Below, one piece after another: positions 33,668-41,770 of a stretch of DNA of 64,000 nucleotides. Origin of the DNA: Smithella sp. (lineage in GTDB: Bacteria; Desulfobacterota; Syntrophia; Syntrophales; Smithellaceae); contig SCVW01000034.1 in NCBI GenBank assembly GCA_007244375.1, positions 1 through 64,000 of the forward strand. Direction: 5' to 3'. Made by a program: the position numbers and the translations under genes. Position 1 is the stretch's first letter, and every line of letters starts with the position of its first letter. The notes under the pieces were generated by a model that saw only the letters and a list, made by a program, of their open reading frames with translations, made no database searches and was not told the origin of the DNA.

Positions 33668-35056
33668 ATGACAACCGGTAAAAAACCATGGAGCGGAAGA
33701 TTTCAGCAATCAACAGCCGGAGATGTGGAAGAATTTACTTCTTCCATTCATTTTGACCGGAGACTTTATTCTTATGATATAGAAGGCTCTATAGCTCATG
33801 CAACAATGCTTGCCGGACAGAATATAATATCACAAAAAGAGGCCAAGAAAATTGTTTCGACTTTGAAAGAAATTTTGAAAGATATAGAAAAAGGCAAGTT
33901 GAAATTCATGGCTGCCGATGAAGATATTCATATGGCTATCGAAAAAGAACTGATTAGACGCATAGGTGAAACGGGAGGTAAGCTTCATTCGGCAAGAAGC
34001 CGCAATGATCAGATAGTTCTTGATGTCCGGCTTTATTTGCGGGCGGAAATAAAAAAAATAGTTAGTTTACTGGTTTCTTTACAGTTGCGTTTATTGGAAA
34101 TAGCGAAAAGAGAAATTAAAACTATTATGCCCGGTTATACTCATATGCAAAAAGCACAGCCGGTTTTGCTTTCGCATTATTTTCTGGCATTCGGAGAAAT
34201 GTTTAGTCGGGATATTCAAAGACTGAAAGACTGTCTCGGAAGGCTTAATGTTCTTCCTTTAGGTGCTGCGGCATTAGCCGGTACGGGTCTGCCTATTGAT
34301 CGCAGCCGGACGGCAAAAATGTTGGGTTTCACTGAAATCAGCAAAAACAGTATGGACACGGTTGCCGACAGGGACTTCATTGCTGAATTTATTTTTGCGG
34401 CTTCTCTTAATATGATGCATCTCAGCCGCTTTTGCGAAGATTTGGTTTTATGGTCTTCTGATGAATTCGGTTTTGTAGAAATATCCGACGCCTATACCAC
34501 TGGCAGCAGCATCATGCCGCAGAAGAAAAATCCCGATGTGGCAGAATTGATCAGGGGGAAAACCGGCCGGGTTTACGGAGATCTTGTGGCAATCTTGACT
34601 ATAATGAAAGGATTGCCCATGACTTACAATCGAGATTTGCAGGAAGACAAGGAGCCTTTGTTTGATGCGGTTGATACTTTAAAAAATTGTCTGACAATAT
34701 TTGCGGAAATGATTAAACATATGGAATTTAATTCCGTAAGAATGCTTATGGCAGCACGGGGAGGATTTTCCACAGCGACTGATATAGCCGAACACCTTGT
34801 CGCAAAAGGTGTGCCATTCCGCCGTGCTCATGAGATTGCAGGGAAAATAGTTGCTTATTGTCTTGGAAACAAGAAGAGATTAGACGAACTGACATTGAAA
34901 GAATATCGGGAATTCTATAAAGGTTTTAATCTTGATATTAAGAATATAATCGAATTGGATAAAGCAGTTAATATGCGCAGGCACATAGGTGGAACGGCAA
35001 CTGCTGCCGTACTTAAGAGGATAAAAGAATTTGAAAAGGACCTTCGTAAAATATAG
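33668..35056 (+). CDS. argH: Argininosuccinate lyase
   Basis: The 462-residue fumarase-superfamily lyase releases arginine and fumarate. It begins with the usual PWSGRFQ, has EDIHMAIE and KLHSARSRNDQ, and carries the signature GSSIMPQKKNPD with its catalytic Ser. The last 26 bases overlap the start of a lipoprotein gene in another frame, so the two are probably coupled. Confidence 0.96.
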   Translation: MTTGKKPWSGRFQQSTAGDVEEFTSSIHFDRRLYSYDIEGSIAHATMLAGQNIISQKEAKKIVSTLKEILKDIEKGKLKFMAADEDIHMAIEKELIRRIGETGGKLHSARSRNDQIVLDVRLYLRAEIKKIVSLLVSLQLRLLEIAKREIKTIMPGYTHMQKAQPVLLSHYFLAFGEMFSRDIQRLKDCLGRLNVLPLGAAALAGTGLPIDRSRTAKMLGFTEISKNSMDTVADRDFIAEFIFAASLNMMHLSRFCEDLVLWSSDEFGFVEISDAYTTGSSIMPQKKNPDVAELIRGKTGRVYGDLVAILTIMKGLPMTYNRDLQEDKEPLFDAVDTLKNCLTIFAEMIKHMEFNSVRMLMAARGGFSTATDIAEHLVAKGVPFRRAHEIAGKIVAYCLGNKKRLDELTLKEYREFYKGFNLDIKNIIELDKAVNMRRHIGGTATAAVLKRIKEFEKDLRKI

Positions 35057-35480
35057 CTTATTGGCACTTCTGCTAGTGTTTGCAAATTTTACCGGTTGCG
35101 GTGTAAAAGGAAATCCGGTCGTCTCATCGAATGTGAACGTTAATGTGCCAATTGTTAAAAATTTTAAGGCTGATTCTACTGATAACGCCATCATATTGAA
35201 TTGGGATTATTACCGTAAAATTTCGGGAATAAGTTATATTGCCGTAGAAAAAAGCGAGTTGGGCAGTGCCGGAAACGAATGTAAAGAATGTCCCGGAACA
35301 TTCAAACGTATTGCTAAGGTTTTGCCGGAAAATATAAGACAAAATGATGAGGAATATATAAAAATCAGTCTTACCGATAATAAGGTCATGACAGGGAAAA
35401 CGTACGATTATCGTTTATTGGTTTGTGATGATTATAATGAATGCCGGGAAATTTCGGCTACAGAGATAAAATTAAAATGA
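35031..35480 (+). CDS. Small lipoprotein with fibronectin-III-like domain
   Basis: The 149-residue predicted lipoprotein has a short signal peptide and a lipobox FTGC (Cys23). The CGVKGNP motif after the Cys resembles the CGxKGP start of LptM/YifL-like lipoproteins often found beside arg/lys/dap genes. Residues from about 43 onward look like one fibronectin-III-like beta sandwich (ILNWDYYRKISGISYI, then TYDYRLLVCDD). A Cys pair (KECPG) is inserted. The start codon is TTG, inside the end of argH, with an AGAGGA site. The role is unknown; LptM helps mature LptD in enterobacteria, but the identity here is not established. Confidence 0.72.
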   Translation: MKRTFVKYSLLALLLVFANFTGCGVKGNPVVSSNVNVNVPIVKNFKADSTDNAIILNWDYYRKISGISYIAVEKSELGSAGNECKECPGTFKRIAKVLPENIRQNDEEYIKISLTDNKVMTGKTYDYRLLVCDDYNECREISATEIKLK

Positions 35481-35503
35481 TGAAGCTTATAAGGAGGCCT
35501 TTT

Positions 35504-36376
35504 ATGTTTAAGGGCGCAATGGTCGCTATTATAACACCTTTTAAAAATAATCAGGTTGATGAGAAAGCGTTACGTGAACTCATAGAATTTCAAATTGCCA
35601 ACGGGACGGATGCAATTGTGCCCTGTGGAACTACGGGAGAATCAGCAACTCTTTCCCATGAGGAACATGACCGGGTCATTGAAATTACTATCGATGCCGT
35701 GAGAAAAAGAGTCCCTGTTATTGCAGGTACCGGTTCAAACAGTACCAGGGAAGCCCTGCGTCTAACCAAACATGCCTATGAAGCAGGAGCCGATGGAGCG
35801 CTTATCGTTTGTCCATATTATAATCGTCCCACTCAGGAAGGTCTTTATCAGCATTTTAAGACTATAGCCGAAAATATTTCCATTCCAATAATTCCGTATA
35901 ATATACCAAGCCGAACCGGTGTAAATCTCATGCCGGAAATGGTTGCCAAATTGGCACGTATAAAAAATATAGTCGGCATTAAGGAAGCATCAGGGTCTAT
36001 CAAACAAATGAGCGATGTTATCGGCCTTTGCGGCAAAGATTTTGCCGTTTTGTCGGGTGATGACATTTTTACTCTGCCGTTAATGGCGATGGGCGGTGCA
36101 GGCGTTATTTCCGTTATCTCCAATATAGCTCCTGCGGATATGGCCGGATTGGTTGATGCTTTTGAATCAGGTGATATGGACAAGGCTAAAGCTCTTCACT
36201 ATAAGATGAGTGCATTGATCGACGCCCTTTTTATCGAAGTCAATCCCGTTCCGGTTAAAGCGGCACTGGCGTTGATGGGTAAAATAGAGTATGAATACAG
36301 ATTGCCGCTTTGTAAAATGACTGAAGCTAATTTTGAAAGATTGAAAAAAACAATGACTGATTACGGTTTGATCTAA
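35504..36376 (+). CDS. dapA: 4-hydroxy-tetrahydrodipicolinate synthase
   Basis: The 290-residue TIM-barrel aldolase condenses pyruvate with aspartate semialdehyde, the first committed step of lysine and diaminopimelate synthesis. It shows GTTGESATL, the YYNRPTQEGLYQHF tyrosine segment, PYNIPSRTG and the Schiff-base lysine in IVGIKEASG. The ATG at 35504 follows AAGGAGG. An earlier in-frame start would overlap the lipoprotein and add 21 atypical residues, so it is rejected. dapB follows. Confidence 0.96.
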   Translation: MFKGAMVAIITPFKNNQVDEKALRELIEFQIANGTDAIVPCGTTGESATLSHEEHDRVIEITIDAVRKRVPVIAGTGSNSTREALRLTKHAYEAGADGALIVCPYYNRPTQEGLYQHFKTIAENISIPIIPYNIPSRTGVNLMPEMVAKLARIKNIVGIKEASGSIKQMSDVIGLCGKDFAVLSGDDIFTLPLMAMGGAGVISVISNIAPADMAGLVDAFESGDMDKAKALHYKMSALIDALFIEVNPVPVKAALALMGKIEYEYRLPLCKMTEANFERLKKTMTDYGLI

Positions 36377-36417
36377 TTATATGGTTGAAAAAGAATAAAT
36401 TAAGAAGGTACAATATT

Positions 36418-37251
36418 ATGGTTAAAGCTGTTGTTACGGGTGCCGGTGGAAGAATGGGAGGTAAAATAATCAGCCTTATTTCTGCTACGGAAGGGATAAA
36501 TGTTGTCGGAGCTGTAGAAGTTACGGGTCATCCGATTATTGGTTTTGATATAGGTCAAGGGCTGGGGTTGGGTGAAACAGGGATTTTAGCTTGCGATAAA
36601 TTGACTGATTGTATTGATCAGGCGGATGTTGTTATTGATTTTACGAACCATGATTCTTCTCTTGGTTATTTAAAGATAGCCCACCAGAAAAATCGTGCCA
36701 TAGTTATCGGTTCTACCGGATTTACTGATTCTGAAATGCGGGAAATTAAGAAACTGGCAAAAAATACACGTTGTTTATTAAGTCCTAATATGAGTGTCGG
36801 CGTGAATGTGATGCTGAAAGTTTTGGAGTACTGCACAGAAATACTTAAAGACGATTACGATATTGAAATTGTCGAAGCGCATCACCATTTAAAAAAAGAC
36901 GCTCCCAGTGGAACGGCAATGCAAATGGCAAAAGTTATATGCGAAAAGCTGGGGCGGAATATCGAGGAAACACTGGTTTATTCGCGCCAGGGTCTAATCG
37001 GTGAGAGAACAAAAAAAGAAATAGGTATACAAACAGTTCGTGCCGGTGACATTGCCGGTGATCATACGGTTATTTTCGGTGGAGTAGGAGAAAGACTGGA
37101 GTTTATTCACCGAGCCCATAATCGTGACAATTTTGCCAAAGGGGCGATTCGTGCAGCGCAGTGGATTGTTAATCAGAAAAATGGCCTGTATGATATGCAA
37201 GATGTTTTGGGATTAAGGAAAAAAAATTCAAAAGGCATTAAGAAAATTTGA
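36418..37251 (+). CDS. dapB: 4-hydroxy-tetrahydrodipicolinate reductase
   Basis: The 277-residue enzyme is the next in the lysine/DAP path. The NAD(P) loop is VTGAGGRMGGKI at the N terminus. VDFTNH-like VVIDFTNHDS is seen, and the active-site EAHHHLKKDAPSGTA includes the catalytic His and Lys. The ATG at 36418 with a GAAGGT site is preferred to a TTG 33 bases earlier. The stop overlaps the folK start by four bases. Confidence 0.95.
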   Translation: MVKAVVTGAGGRMGGKIISLISATEGINVVGAVEVTGHPIIGFDIGQGLGLGETGILACDKLTDCIDQADVVIDFTNHDSSLGYLKIAHQKNRAIVIGSTGFTDSEMREIKKLAKNTRCLLSPNMSVGVNVMLKVLEYCTEILKDDYDIEIVEAHHHLKKDAPSGTAMQMAKVICEKLGRNIEETLVYSRQGLIGERTKKEIGIQTVRAGDIAGDHTVIFGGVGERLEFIHRAHNRDNFAKGAIRAAQWIVNQKNGLYDMQDVLGLRKKNSKGIKKI

Positions 37252-37742
37252 ACGGCGTAATCTGTTACATCGGCATTGGTTCTAATTTAGGCAATGCTTT
37301 GGAGAATTGTCGGAATGCCGTTGAAAATCTTGGCCAGTGCAAGGGAATAGAGGTAACAAGGTTTTCGTCTTTTTATGAAACGGAAGCGGTAGGTATTGTA
37401 AATCAAAAAAATTTTGTAAATGCGGTAGCAGAAATAAGGACGGTACTTTCTGCCCGTAAATTGTTACAGGAATTGCAGAACGTCGAAAAGAAAATGGGAC
37501 GCAGGCGCGAAGTAAAAGGCGGCCCCCGGATCATAGATCTCGATATTCTTTTTTATGGACACGACCTGATTAGGGAAACTGATTTGGAAGTACCGCATCC
37601 GGAAATGCACAAAAGGCGATTTGTTTTGGAGCCGTTGGAAGAGTTGACGTCATACATGATACATCCTGTTTTTTGTATTTCTATTCGCGGCCTGAAAGAA
37701 AGATTAACTGATGATAAAATGGTCAAATTGATCAGGAATTGA
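37248..37742 (+). CDS. folK: 2-amino-4-hydroxy-6-hydroxymethyldihydropteridine pyrophosphokinase
   Basis: The 164-residue HPPK transfers pyrophosphate to the pterin in folate synthesis. It has the N-terminal IGIGSNLGN and the signature GGPRIIDLDILFYG with the two Mg-binding Asp residues, then VPHPEMHKRRFVLEPL. The start is TTG overlapping the dapB stop (TTGA), so it relies on coupling rather than on a strong ribosome site. Confidence 0.94.
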   Translation: MNGVICYIGIGSNLGNALENCRNAVENLGQCKGIEVTRFSSFYETEAVGIVNQKNFVNAVAEIRTVLSARKLLQELQNVEKKMGRRREVKGGPRIIDLDILFYGHDLIRETDLEVPHPEMHKRRFVLEPLEELTSYMIHPVFCISIRGLKERLTDDKMVKLIRN

Positions 37743-37764
37743 AATCAGACTGTTTAGGAATGCT

Positions 37765-38028
37765 ATGATTATCCGATTAATATTGTTTCTCTTATTGATT
37801 TATTTGCTGTATAAGATATTCAACTTCATCAAGCAATCAAGACCTTTGGAAAATAAATATGATAAATACAAAACCGAATCGAGCAAAGGAGAAGAGTTGG
37901 TTGAAGACCCTGTTTGTCACACTTATGTTCCGATTAGTCAGGCCTTCAAAAAAGAAATATCCGGCAGGGATTATTACTTCTGCAGTAAACAATGTAGTGA
38001 TAAATACGAAGTAGAAAAAAATAACTGA
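37765..38028 (+). CDS. Small membrane-anchored YHS/TRASH-like zinc-finger protein
   Basis: The 87-residue protein has one N-terminal membrane helix (residues 2-18) and a cytosolic metal-binding end: DPVCHTYVP, then [14 protein letters not shown]. That pattern is close to YHS or PP0621-type zinc ribbons. These may bind metals or partner proteins; no function is known. The ATG has a TAGGAATG site. It lies 22 bases after folK and is probably cotranscribed. Confidence 0.75.
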   Translation: MIIRLILFLLLIYLLYKIFNFIKQSRPLENKYDKYKTESSKGEELVEDPVCHTYVPISQAFKKEISGRDYYFCSKQCSDKYEVEKNN

Positions 38029-38045
38029 ACTTAACGGGAGAATTT

Positions 38046-38693
38046 ATGAAATTTTTTATTGATACTGCCAATGTGGAAGAAATCAAAGAAGGGATTGCTC
38101 TGGGTATGGTAGACGGAGTTACCACCAATCCATCACTGATAGCCAAAGAAAAAAAAGATTTTGACTCTGTAGTCAAAGATATATTGAAAATTGTCAAAGG
38201 ACCGGTAAGTCTGGAGGTCGTAAGTCAGGAAGCAAAAGCAATGTTTGCCGAAGGTAAAAAACTGGCACGTCTGGGAAGTAATGTCGTAATTAAAGTTCCT
38301 TTATCAACCGAAGGATTAAAGGCGACAAGGATGTTTGCCGATGCCGGCATTGATGTGAATCAGACCTTGATATTTTCACCGCTTCAGGCATTAATGGCTG
38401 CCAAAGCGGGAGCGCGTTACGTGAGCCCGTTTGTCGGCCGTCTGGACGATATTGCTCATGACGGTATGGAAATAGTTGATCAAATCCTTACTATTTACGA
38501 GAATTATTGTTACGAAACGGAAGTAATTGTTGCCAGTATACGTCATCCCCGTCATGTTTTAGATGCGGCTTTAATGGGTGCGGATATAGCTACGATTCCT
38601 TTCAAGGTAATAGCCCAGTTGGTAAAGCATCCGTTAACAGAAAAAGGAATAGAAACTTTTTTGGAAGACTGGAAGAAAGTTCCCCAAAAATAG
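38046..38693 (+). CDS. Transaldolase/fructose-6-phosphate aldolase family protein
   Basis: This 215-residue short TalC/FSA-type class I aldolase has [13 protein letters not shown] and [12 protein letters not shown] at the N terminus. The Schiff-base lysine Lys83 is in [21 protein letters not shown] and ASIRHPRHV follow. The short form may act as transaldolase or as fructose-6-phosphate aldolase; the residues deciding this were not resolved here. A GGGAG site precedes the ATG. Confidence 0.93.
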   Translation: MKFFIDTANVEEIKEGIALGMVDGVTTNPSLIAKEKKDFDSVVKDILKIVKGPVSLEVVSQEAKAMFAEGKKLARLGSNVVIKVPLSTEGLKATRMFADAGIDVNQTLIFSPLQALMAAKAGARYVSPFVGRLDDIAHDGMEIVDQILTIYENYCYETEVIVASIRHPRHVLDAALMGADIATIPFKVIAQLVKHPLTEKGIETFLEDWKKVPQK

Positions 38694-38723
38694 AAAGGCT
38701 AAATCTTTTAAAAGTATCAAAAA

Positions 38724-39281
38724 ATGATTTCAAGGCGCGAAACTTTCAATTTGCCCAATACCATAACATTGATGAGAATCGGTGTAGTTCCCTTTTTGTT
38801 TATTCTGCTTTCTAATCCGGGAGAATTCTGGAGCTTGATTATAGCCGGATTGTTTGTTGTCGCGTCCATTACAGATTTTTTTGACGGTTATATTGCCCGA
38901 AAATATCATATGATTACTACAATGGGTAAATTTCTTGATCCCATTGCCGATAAAATCATCGTCAATACGGCAATGATTTTGATGATTCCCATTGGTCGTA
39001 TTCCAGCCTGGATAGTTGCCTTAACGATTATTCGTGATTTGATTGTTGATGTAATAAGAAGTATCGCTTCTTCGGAAGGAATTTATATACAGGCAAGCAT
39101 TCTGGGCAAGCAGAAGACTGTGACACAAATAATAGCCGTTACTGCATTAATGATACATTATTCTATTTTCGGTATTAATGCTCATATTGTTGGAATGGTA
39201 GTTCTTTATATTGCGTTGTTCCTCACGATTTATTCAGGAGTGGATTATTTTATAAAGATGTACAAGAGTGTAGTAAAGTAA
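38724..39281 (+). CDS. pgsA: CDP-alcohol phosphatidyltransferase (PgsA type)
   Basis: The 185-residue membrane enzyme has the family motif with Asp51, Asp54, Gly55, Ala58, Arg59, Gly68, Asp72 and Asp76 in register. Four to five hydrophobic segments are present. It begins NLPNTITLMRIGVVP, the usual N terminus of CDP-diacylglycerol-glycerol-3-phosphate phosphatidyltransferase, which makes phosphatidylglycerophosphate. Identity as PgsA is likely on N-terminal similarity but not certain. It is the last gene of the long run before the tRNAs. Confidence 0.87.
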   Translation: MISRRETFNLPNTITLMRIGVVPFLFILLSNPGEFWSLIIAGLFVVASITDFFDGYIARKYHMITTMGKFLDPIADKIIVNTAMILMIPIGRIPAWIVALTIIRDLIVDVIRSIASSEGIYIQASILGKQKTVTQIIAVTALMIHYSIFGINAHIVGMVVLYIALFLTIYSGVDYFIKMYKSVVK

Positions 39282-39359
39282 AAAATTTTGACTTTTATGA
39301 AAAATTAACAAGATAATAGAAATATCTATTATCTATTGTTAAATTTTTTATTATTTTTG

Positions 39360-39387
39360 TTGACAATAGAAATCTATTTGTTATATT
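39360..39387 (+). promoter_or_regulatory. Strong sigma70-type promoter for tRNA-Gly/tRNA-Cys
   Basis: TTGACA (39360-39365) and TATATT (39382-39387) with a 16-base spacer lie 17 bases before tRNA-Gly. This is the best promoter match in the window by eye. Confidence 0.75.
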
Positions 39388-39404
39388 CAGCGCCGTTTAA
39401 ATGA

Positions 39405-39479
39405 GCGGGCGTAACTCAGCGGTAGAGTGCTACCTTGCCAAGGTAGACGTCGACGGTTCAAATCCGTTCGCCCGCTCCA
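39405..39479 (+). tRNA. tRNA-Gly (anticodon GCC)
   Basis: A 75-base cloverleaf can be drawn: acceptor GCGGGCG/CGCCCGC, anticodon stem CTACC/GGTAG with loop TTGCCAA, a T loop TTCAAAT and an encoded CCA. Confidence 0.96.
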
Positions 39480-39489
39480 TTTTATTTTA

Positions 39490-39565
39490 GGCGGCATAGC
39501 CAAGTGGCTAAGGCAGCGGTCTGCAAAACCGTTATTCCCCGGTTCAAGTCCGGGTGCCGCCTCCA
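39490..39565 (+). tRNA. tRNA-Cys (anticodon GCA)
   Basis: A cloverleaf starts 11 bases after tRNA-Gly: acceptor GGCGGCA/TGCCGCC, anticodon loop CTGCAAA, T arm CCGG-TTCAAGT-CCGG and an encoded CCA. It is probably cotranscribed with tRNA-Gly. Confidence 0.95.
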
Positions 39566-39576
39566 ATAGTAATAAC

Positions 39577-39620
39577 GAGGAGATTGCTTCTTTATAGAAG
39601 TAACTCCTCTTTCTATTTGT
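39577..39620 (+). terminator. Rho-independent terminator after the tRNA pair
   Basis: GAGGAG (39577-39582) pairs with CTCCTC (39604-39609), and an inner CTTCT/AGAAG stem extends the hairpin. A T-rich run follows. Confidence 0.75.
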
Positions 39621-39719
39621 TAATTTTTATAAATCAATATGTTACAGTAAAACATACAAGTATTTCTTTAAAAACTATTCTTTTCATTTTCAGATTGGTT
39701 AATCGGTATGCATTGGTCA

Positions 39720-39748
39720 TTGACTAATAGTTTTAATAATGGTATAAT
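39720..39748 (+). promoter_or_regulatory. Promoter of the CarD-like gene
   Basis: TTGACT (39720-39725) and a perfect TATAAT (39743-39748) are separated by 17 bases. Transcription should start near 39755. This makes an ATG at 39760 almost leaderless and favours the ATG at 39784. Confidence 0.7.
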
Positions 39749-39783
39749 ACTTTTTTATTATGGAAAAGCAGGCGAAGAAAAAA

Positions 39784-40269
39784 ATGTTTAAAGTAGGCGA
39801 TTTGGCTGTATACCCAGCTCATGGCGTGGGAGTGATTGAAGCTATTGAAAACAGGGAAGTAATGGGTAAAAAACAGCCTTTTTATGTTATGAAAATAATG
39901 GGTAACGGAATGAAAATAATGATTCCGATGATGAGTGTTAAATCAGTCGGATTACGTGAAATTATTTTAGAAAAGGAAATACCCAAAGTATATGAAATCC
40001 TGCGCAATAAAGACGTTACTATAGATAAACAGACATGGAATAAGCGCTATAAAGAATACCTCGAAAGAATAAAAACCGGTTCAGTGTTTGAAATTGCCAG
40101 TGTTTTAAGGGATTTGTTTATCTTAAAAAGTGATAAGAATCTTTCTTTCGGAGAAAGAAAAATGATGGATACAGCAATGAATTTGCTGGTTAAAGAAATA
40201 TCCGTAGCTACAAATGCGCAAGAATCAGAAGTCGAACACAACCTGCAAATGATCTTTACGGTACAATAA
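39784..40269 (+). CDS. CarD-family transcriptional regulator
   Basis: The protein has 161 residues from the chosen start. The CarD/TRCF RNA-polymerase-interacting domain begins at once (MFKVGDLAVYPAHGVGVIEAIE) and runs to about residue 60. A helical DNA-contacting domain follows (ILRDLFILKSDKNLSFGERKMMDTAMNLL region). CarD proteins bind the RNAP beta subunit and stabilise open complexes, especially for rRNA and housekeeping promoters. The ATG at 39784 gives the typical family N terminus. An upstream in-frame ATG at 39760 would leave a leader of only a few bases. The next gene is a PIN-TRAM protein, a frequent neighbour. Confidence 0.9.
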   Translation: MFKVGDLAVYPAHGVGVIEAIENREVMGKKQPFYVMKIMGNGMKIMIPMMSVKSVGLREIILEKEIPKVYEILRNKDVTIDKQTWNKRYKEYLERIKTGSVFEIASVLRDLFILKSDKNLSFGERKMMDTAMNLLVKEISVATNAQESEVEHNLQMIFTVQ

Positions 40270-40450
40270 CACCAGCTTATTTAATCCTAAAAAACAGTTC
40301 TTTGAAAATTTAATAATGGGCAGATTACCTTTTCTAATTAAAGGAAAACCGTAAGAGTTGCCTCCATTTTTTTATTAAAATAATATTTTTTTAATACATG
40401 ATTAATTTAGAAATAAATATTTCAATATCAGTAGAAAGGAGGTGAAGCGG

Positions 40451-41458
40451 TTGATTGTTAGAATTATTTTAATTATGGCATGTTCTATAAGTGGCTACGC
40501 TATTGTTTATTATACATCTGAATCCAATTCTACTTTAATTTTTAAATCAGTGGGCGGCTTTATAATTGGATTATTAATAGCATTATCAGTTATAGGAATT
40601 GAAAAAGAAATTCGTAAATTATCTTTAAAAGTTATTATCGGTGGCGTAGCGGGGATGATAATCGGTCTGATGATTGCCTTAATATTCGGATTTGGTCTAA
40701 ATTTCGTTAGTAAAATAAGGGAGAATCAGCAGGCAATACCCTGGATTTACTTGTTGATAACCGGAATATTCGGTTACCTCGGCCTTTTTCTTGGTTCAAA
40801 GAAAATAGAAGAATTTAACTTTTTAAATCCCGAACCAAATACCAGTCACGATTACCGCGTTTTGGATACCAGTGTAATTATTGAGGGTAGAATAGCTGAT
40901 ATCTGCGACAGTGGCTTCATAGAAGGTGATTTGATTGTCCCACGTTTTGTTTTGAATGAATTGCAATTTTTAGCAGACTCTTCCGATTCGATGAAAAGAT
41001 TACGTGGCAGACGGGGACTGGATGTCCTGAATCACATGCAGAAGAGTTCAAATATAAATATTGAGATAGTCGAGCAGGATTTTCCAAAAATCAAAGGAGT
41101 GGATGGCAAACTTGTAGCGTTAGCCAAACAACTCAATGCCAAACTTTTAACCAATGATTATAATTTGAACAAAGTAGCGCAATTGCAGGGAGTTCGCGTT
41201 CTTAATATTAATGAATTAGCCAATGCCATGAAGCCGGTTGTGTTACCCGGAGAACAAATGACCGTGAAAATTATCAGGGAAGGAAAGGAAACAGGGCAGG
41301 GGGTAGGTTATTTGGATGACGGCACAATGATCATTGTTGATAGCGGACAGAAAATGCTGAATATGAATGTGGATGTTGTCGTGACCAGTGTATTGCAGAC
41401 GACAGCCGGACGAATGATTTTTTCAGAATTAAAAGAGACAGCAGACAAAAAGAAATAG
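40451..41458 (+). CDS. PIN-TRAM domain membrane protein (YacL family)
   Basis: The 335-residue protein has three to four membrane helices (about 1-115) with a Gly-rich FIIGLLIAL pattern. A PIN domain follows (about 140-265: YRVLDTSVIIEGRI, FVLNELQFLAD, then DGKLVALAKQLNAKLLTNDYNL with the acidic cluster). A TRAM domain closes the protein (about 275-335). PIN domains are often RNases and TRAM binds RNA; the cellular target of YacL is unknown. The start is placed at TTG 40451, since a strong AGGAGGTGA site lies just before it. A GTG at 40442 lies inside that site. Confidence 0.87.
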   Translation: MIVRIILIMACSISGYAIVYYTSESNSTLIFKSVGGFIIGLLIALSVIGIEKEIRKLSLKVIIGGVAGMIIGLMIALIFGFGLNFVSKIRENQQAIPWIYLLITGIFGYLGLFLGSKKIEEFNFLNPEPNTSHDYRVLDTSVIIEGRIADICDSGFIEGDLIVPRFVLNELQFLADSSDSMKRLRGRRGLDVLNHMQKSSNINIEIVEQDFPKIKGVDGKLVALAKQLNAKLLTNDYNLNKVAQLQGVRVLNINELANAMKPVVLPGEQMTVKIIREGKETGQGVGYLDDGTMIIVDSGQKMLNMNVDVVVTSVLQTTAGRMIFSELKETADKKK

Positions 41459-41540
41459 AAAATTGTTTTCTTTATCAAAGGATAAATGAAAAATATCATT
41501 TGTATTATCCGGTTCCACTTATAATTTTTCAAAGAAGTGA

Positions 41541-41572
41541 AAAGCCCGGGAAATTAAAGCCCGGGCTTTTTT
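41541..41572 (+). terminator. Rho-independent terminator after the PIN-TRAM gene
   Basis: The perfect 10-bp stem AAAGCCCGGG (41541-41550) and CCCGGGCTTT (41560-41569) ends in a run of six T. Confidence 0.92.
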
Positions 41573-41609
41573 ATGCACTATTCCATTTTAAGATAAAAAA
41601 TGATATCAA

Positions 41610-41736
41610 AATACCAATTCTAAATCAAAGCGCTATTTTTGTTGGCTTCGTCGTCGGTTTCCTCAACGTATTGATAATACGCTTTGTTGCCTCCTTCTGG
41701 CCGCCTCAATATCATCTTTGATTTAGAATTGGTATT
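41610..41736. repeat. Palindromic intergenic repeat element, copy 2
   Basis: This 127-base element has perfect 21-bp inverted ends, AATACCAATTCTAAATCAAAG (41610-41630) and its complement ending at 41736. The core matches copy 1 at 9133-9283 (TTTCCTCAACGTATT, AATACGC, GGCCGCCTCAATATCATC). It lies between a terminator and ispDF, with no coding capacity. No target-site duplication is evident. Confidence 0.8.
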
Positions 41737-41770
41737 ACAATGAGATAAAAAATATTGATGGGAATGATTA

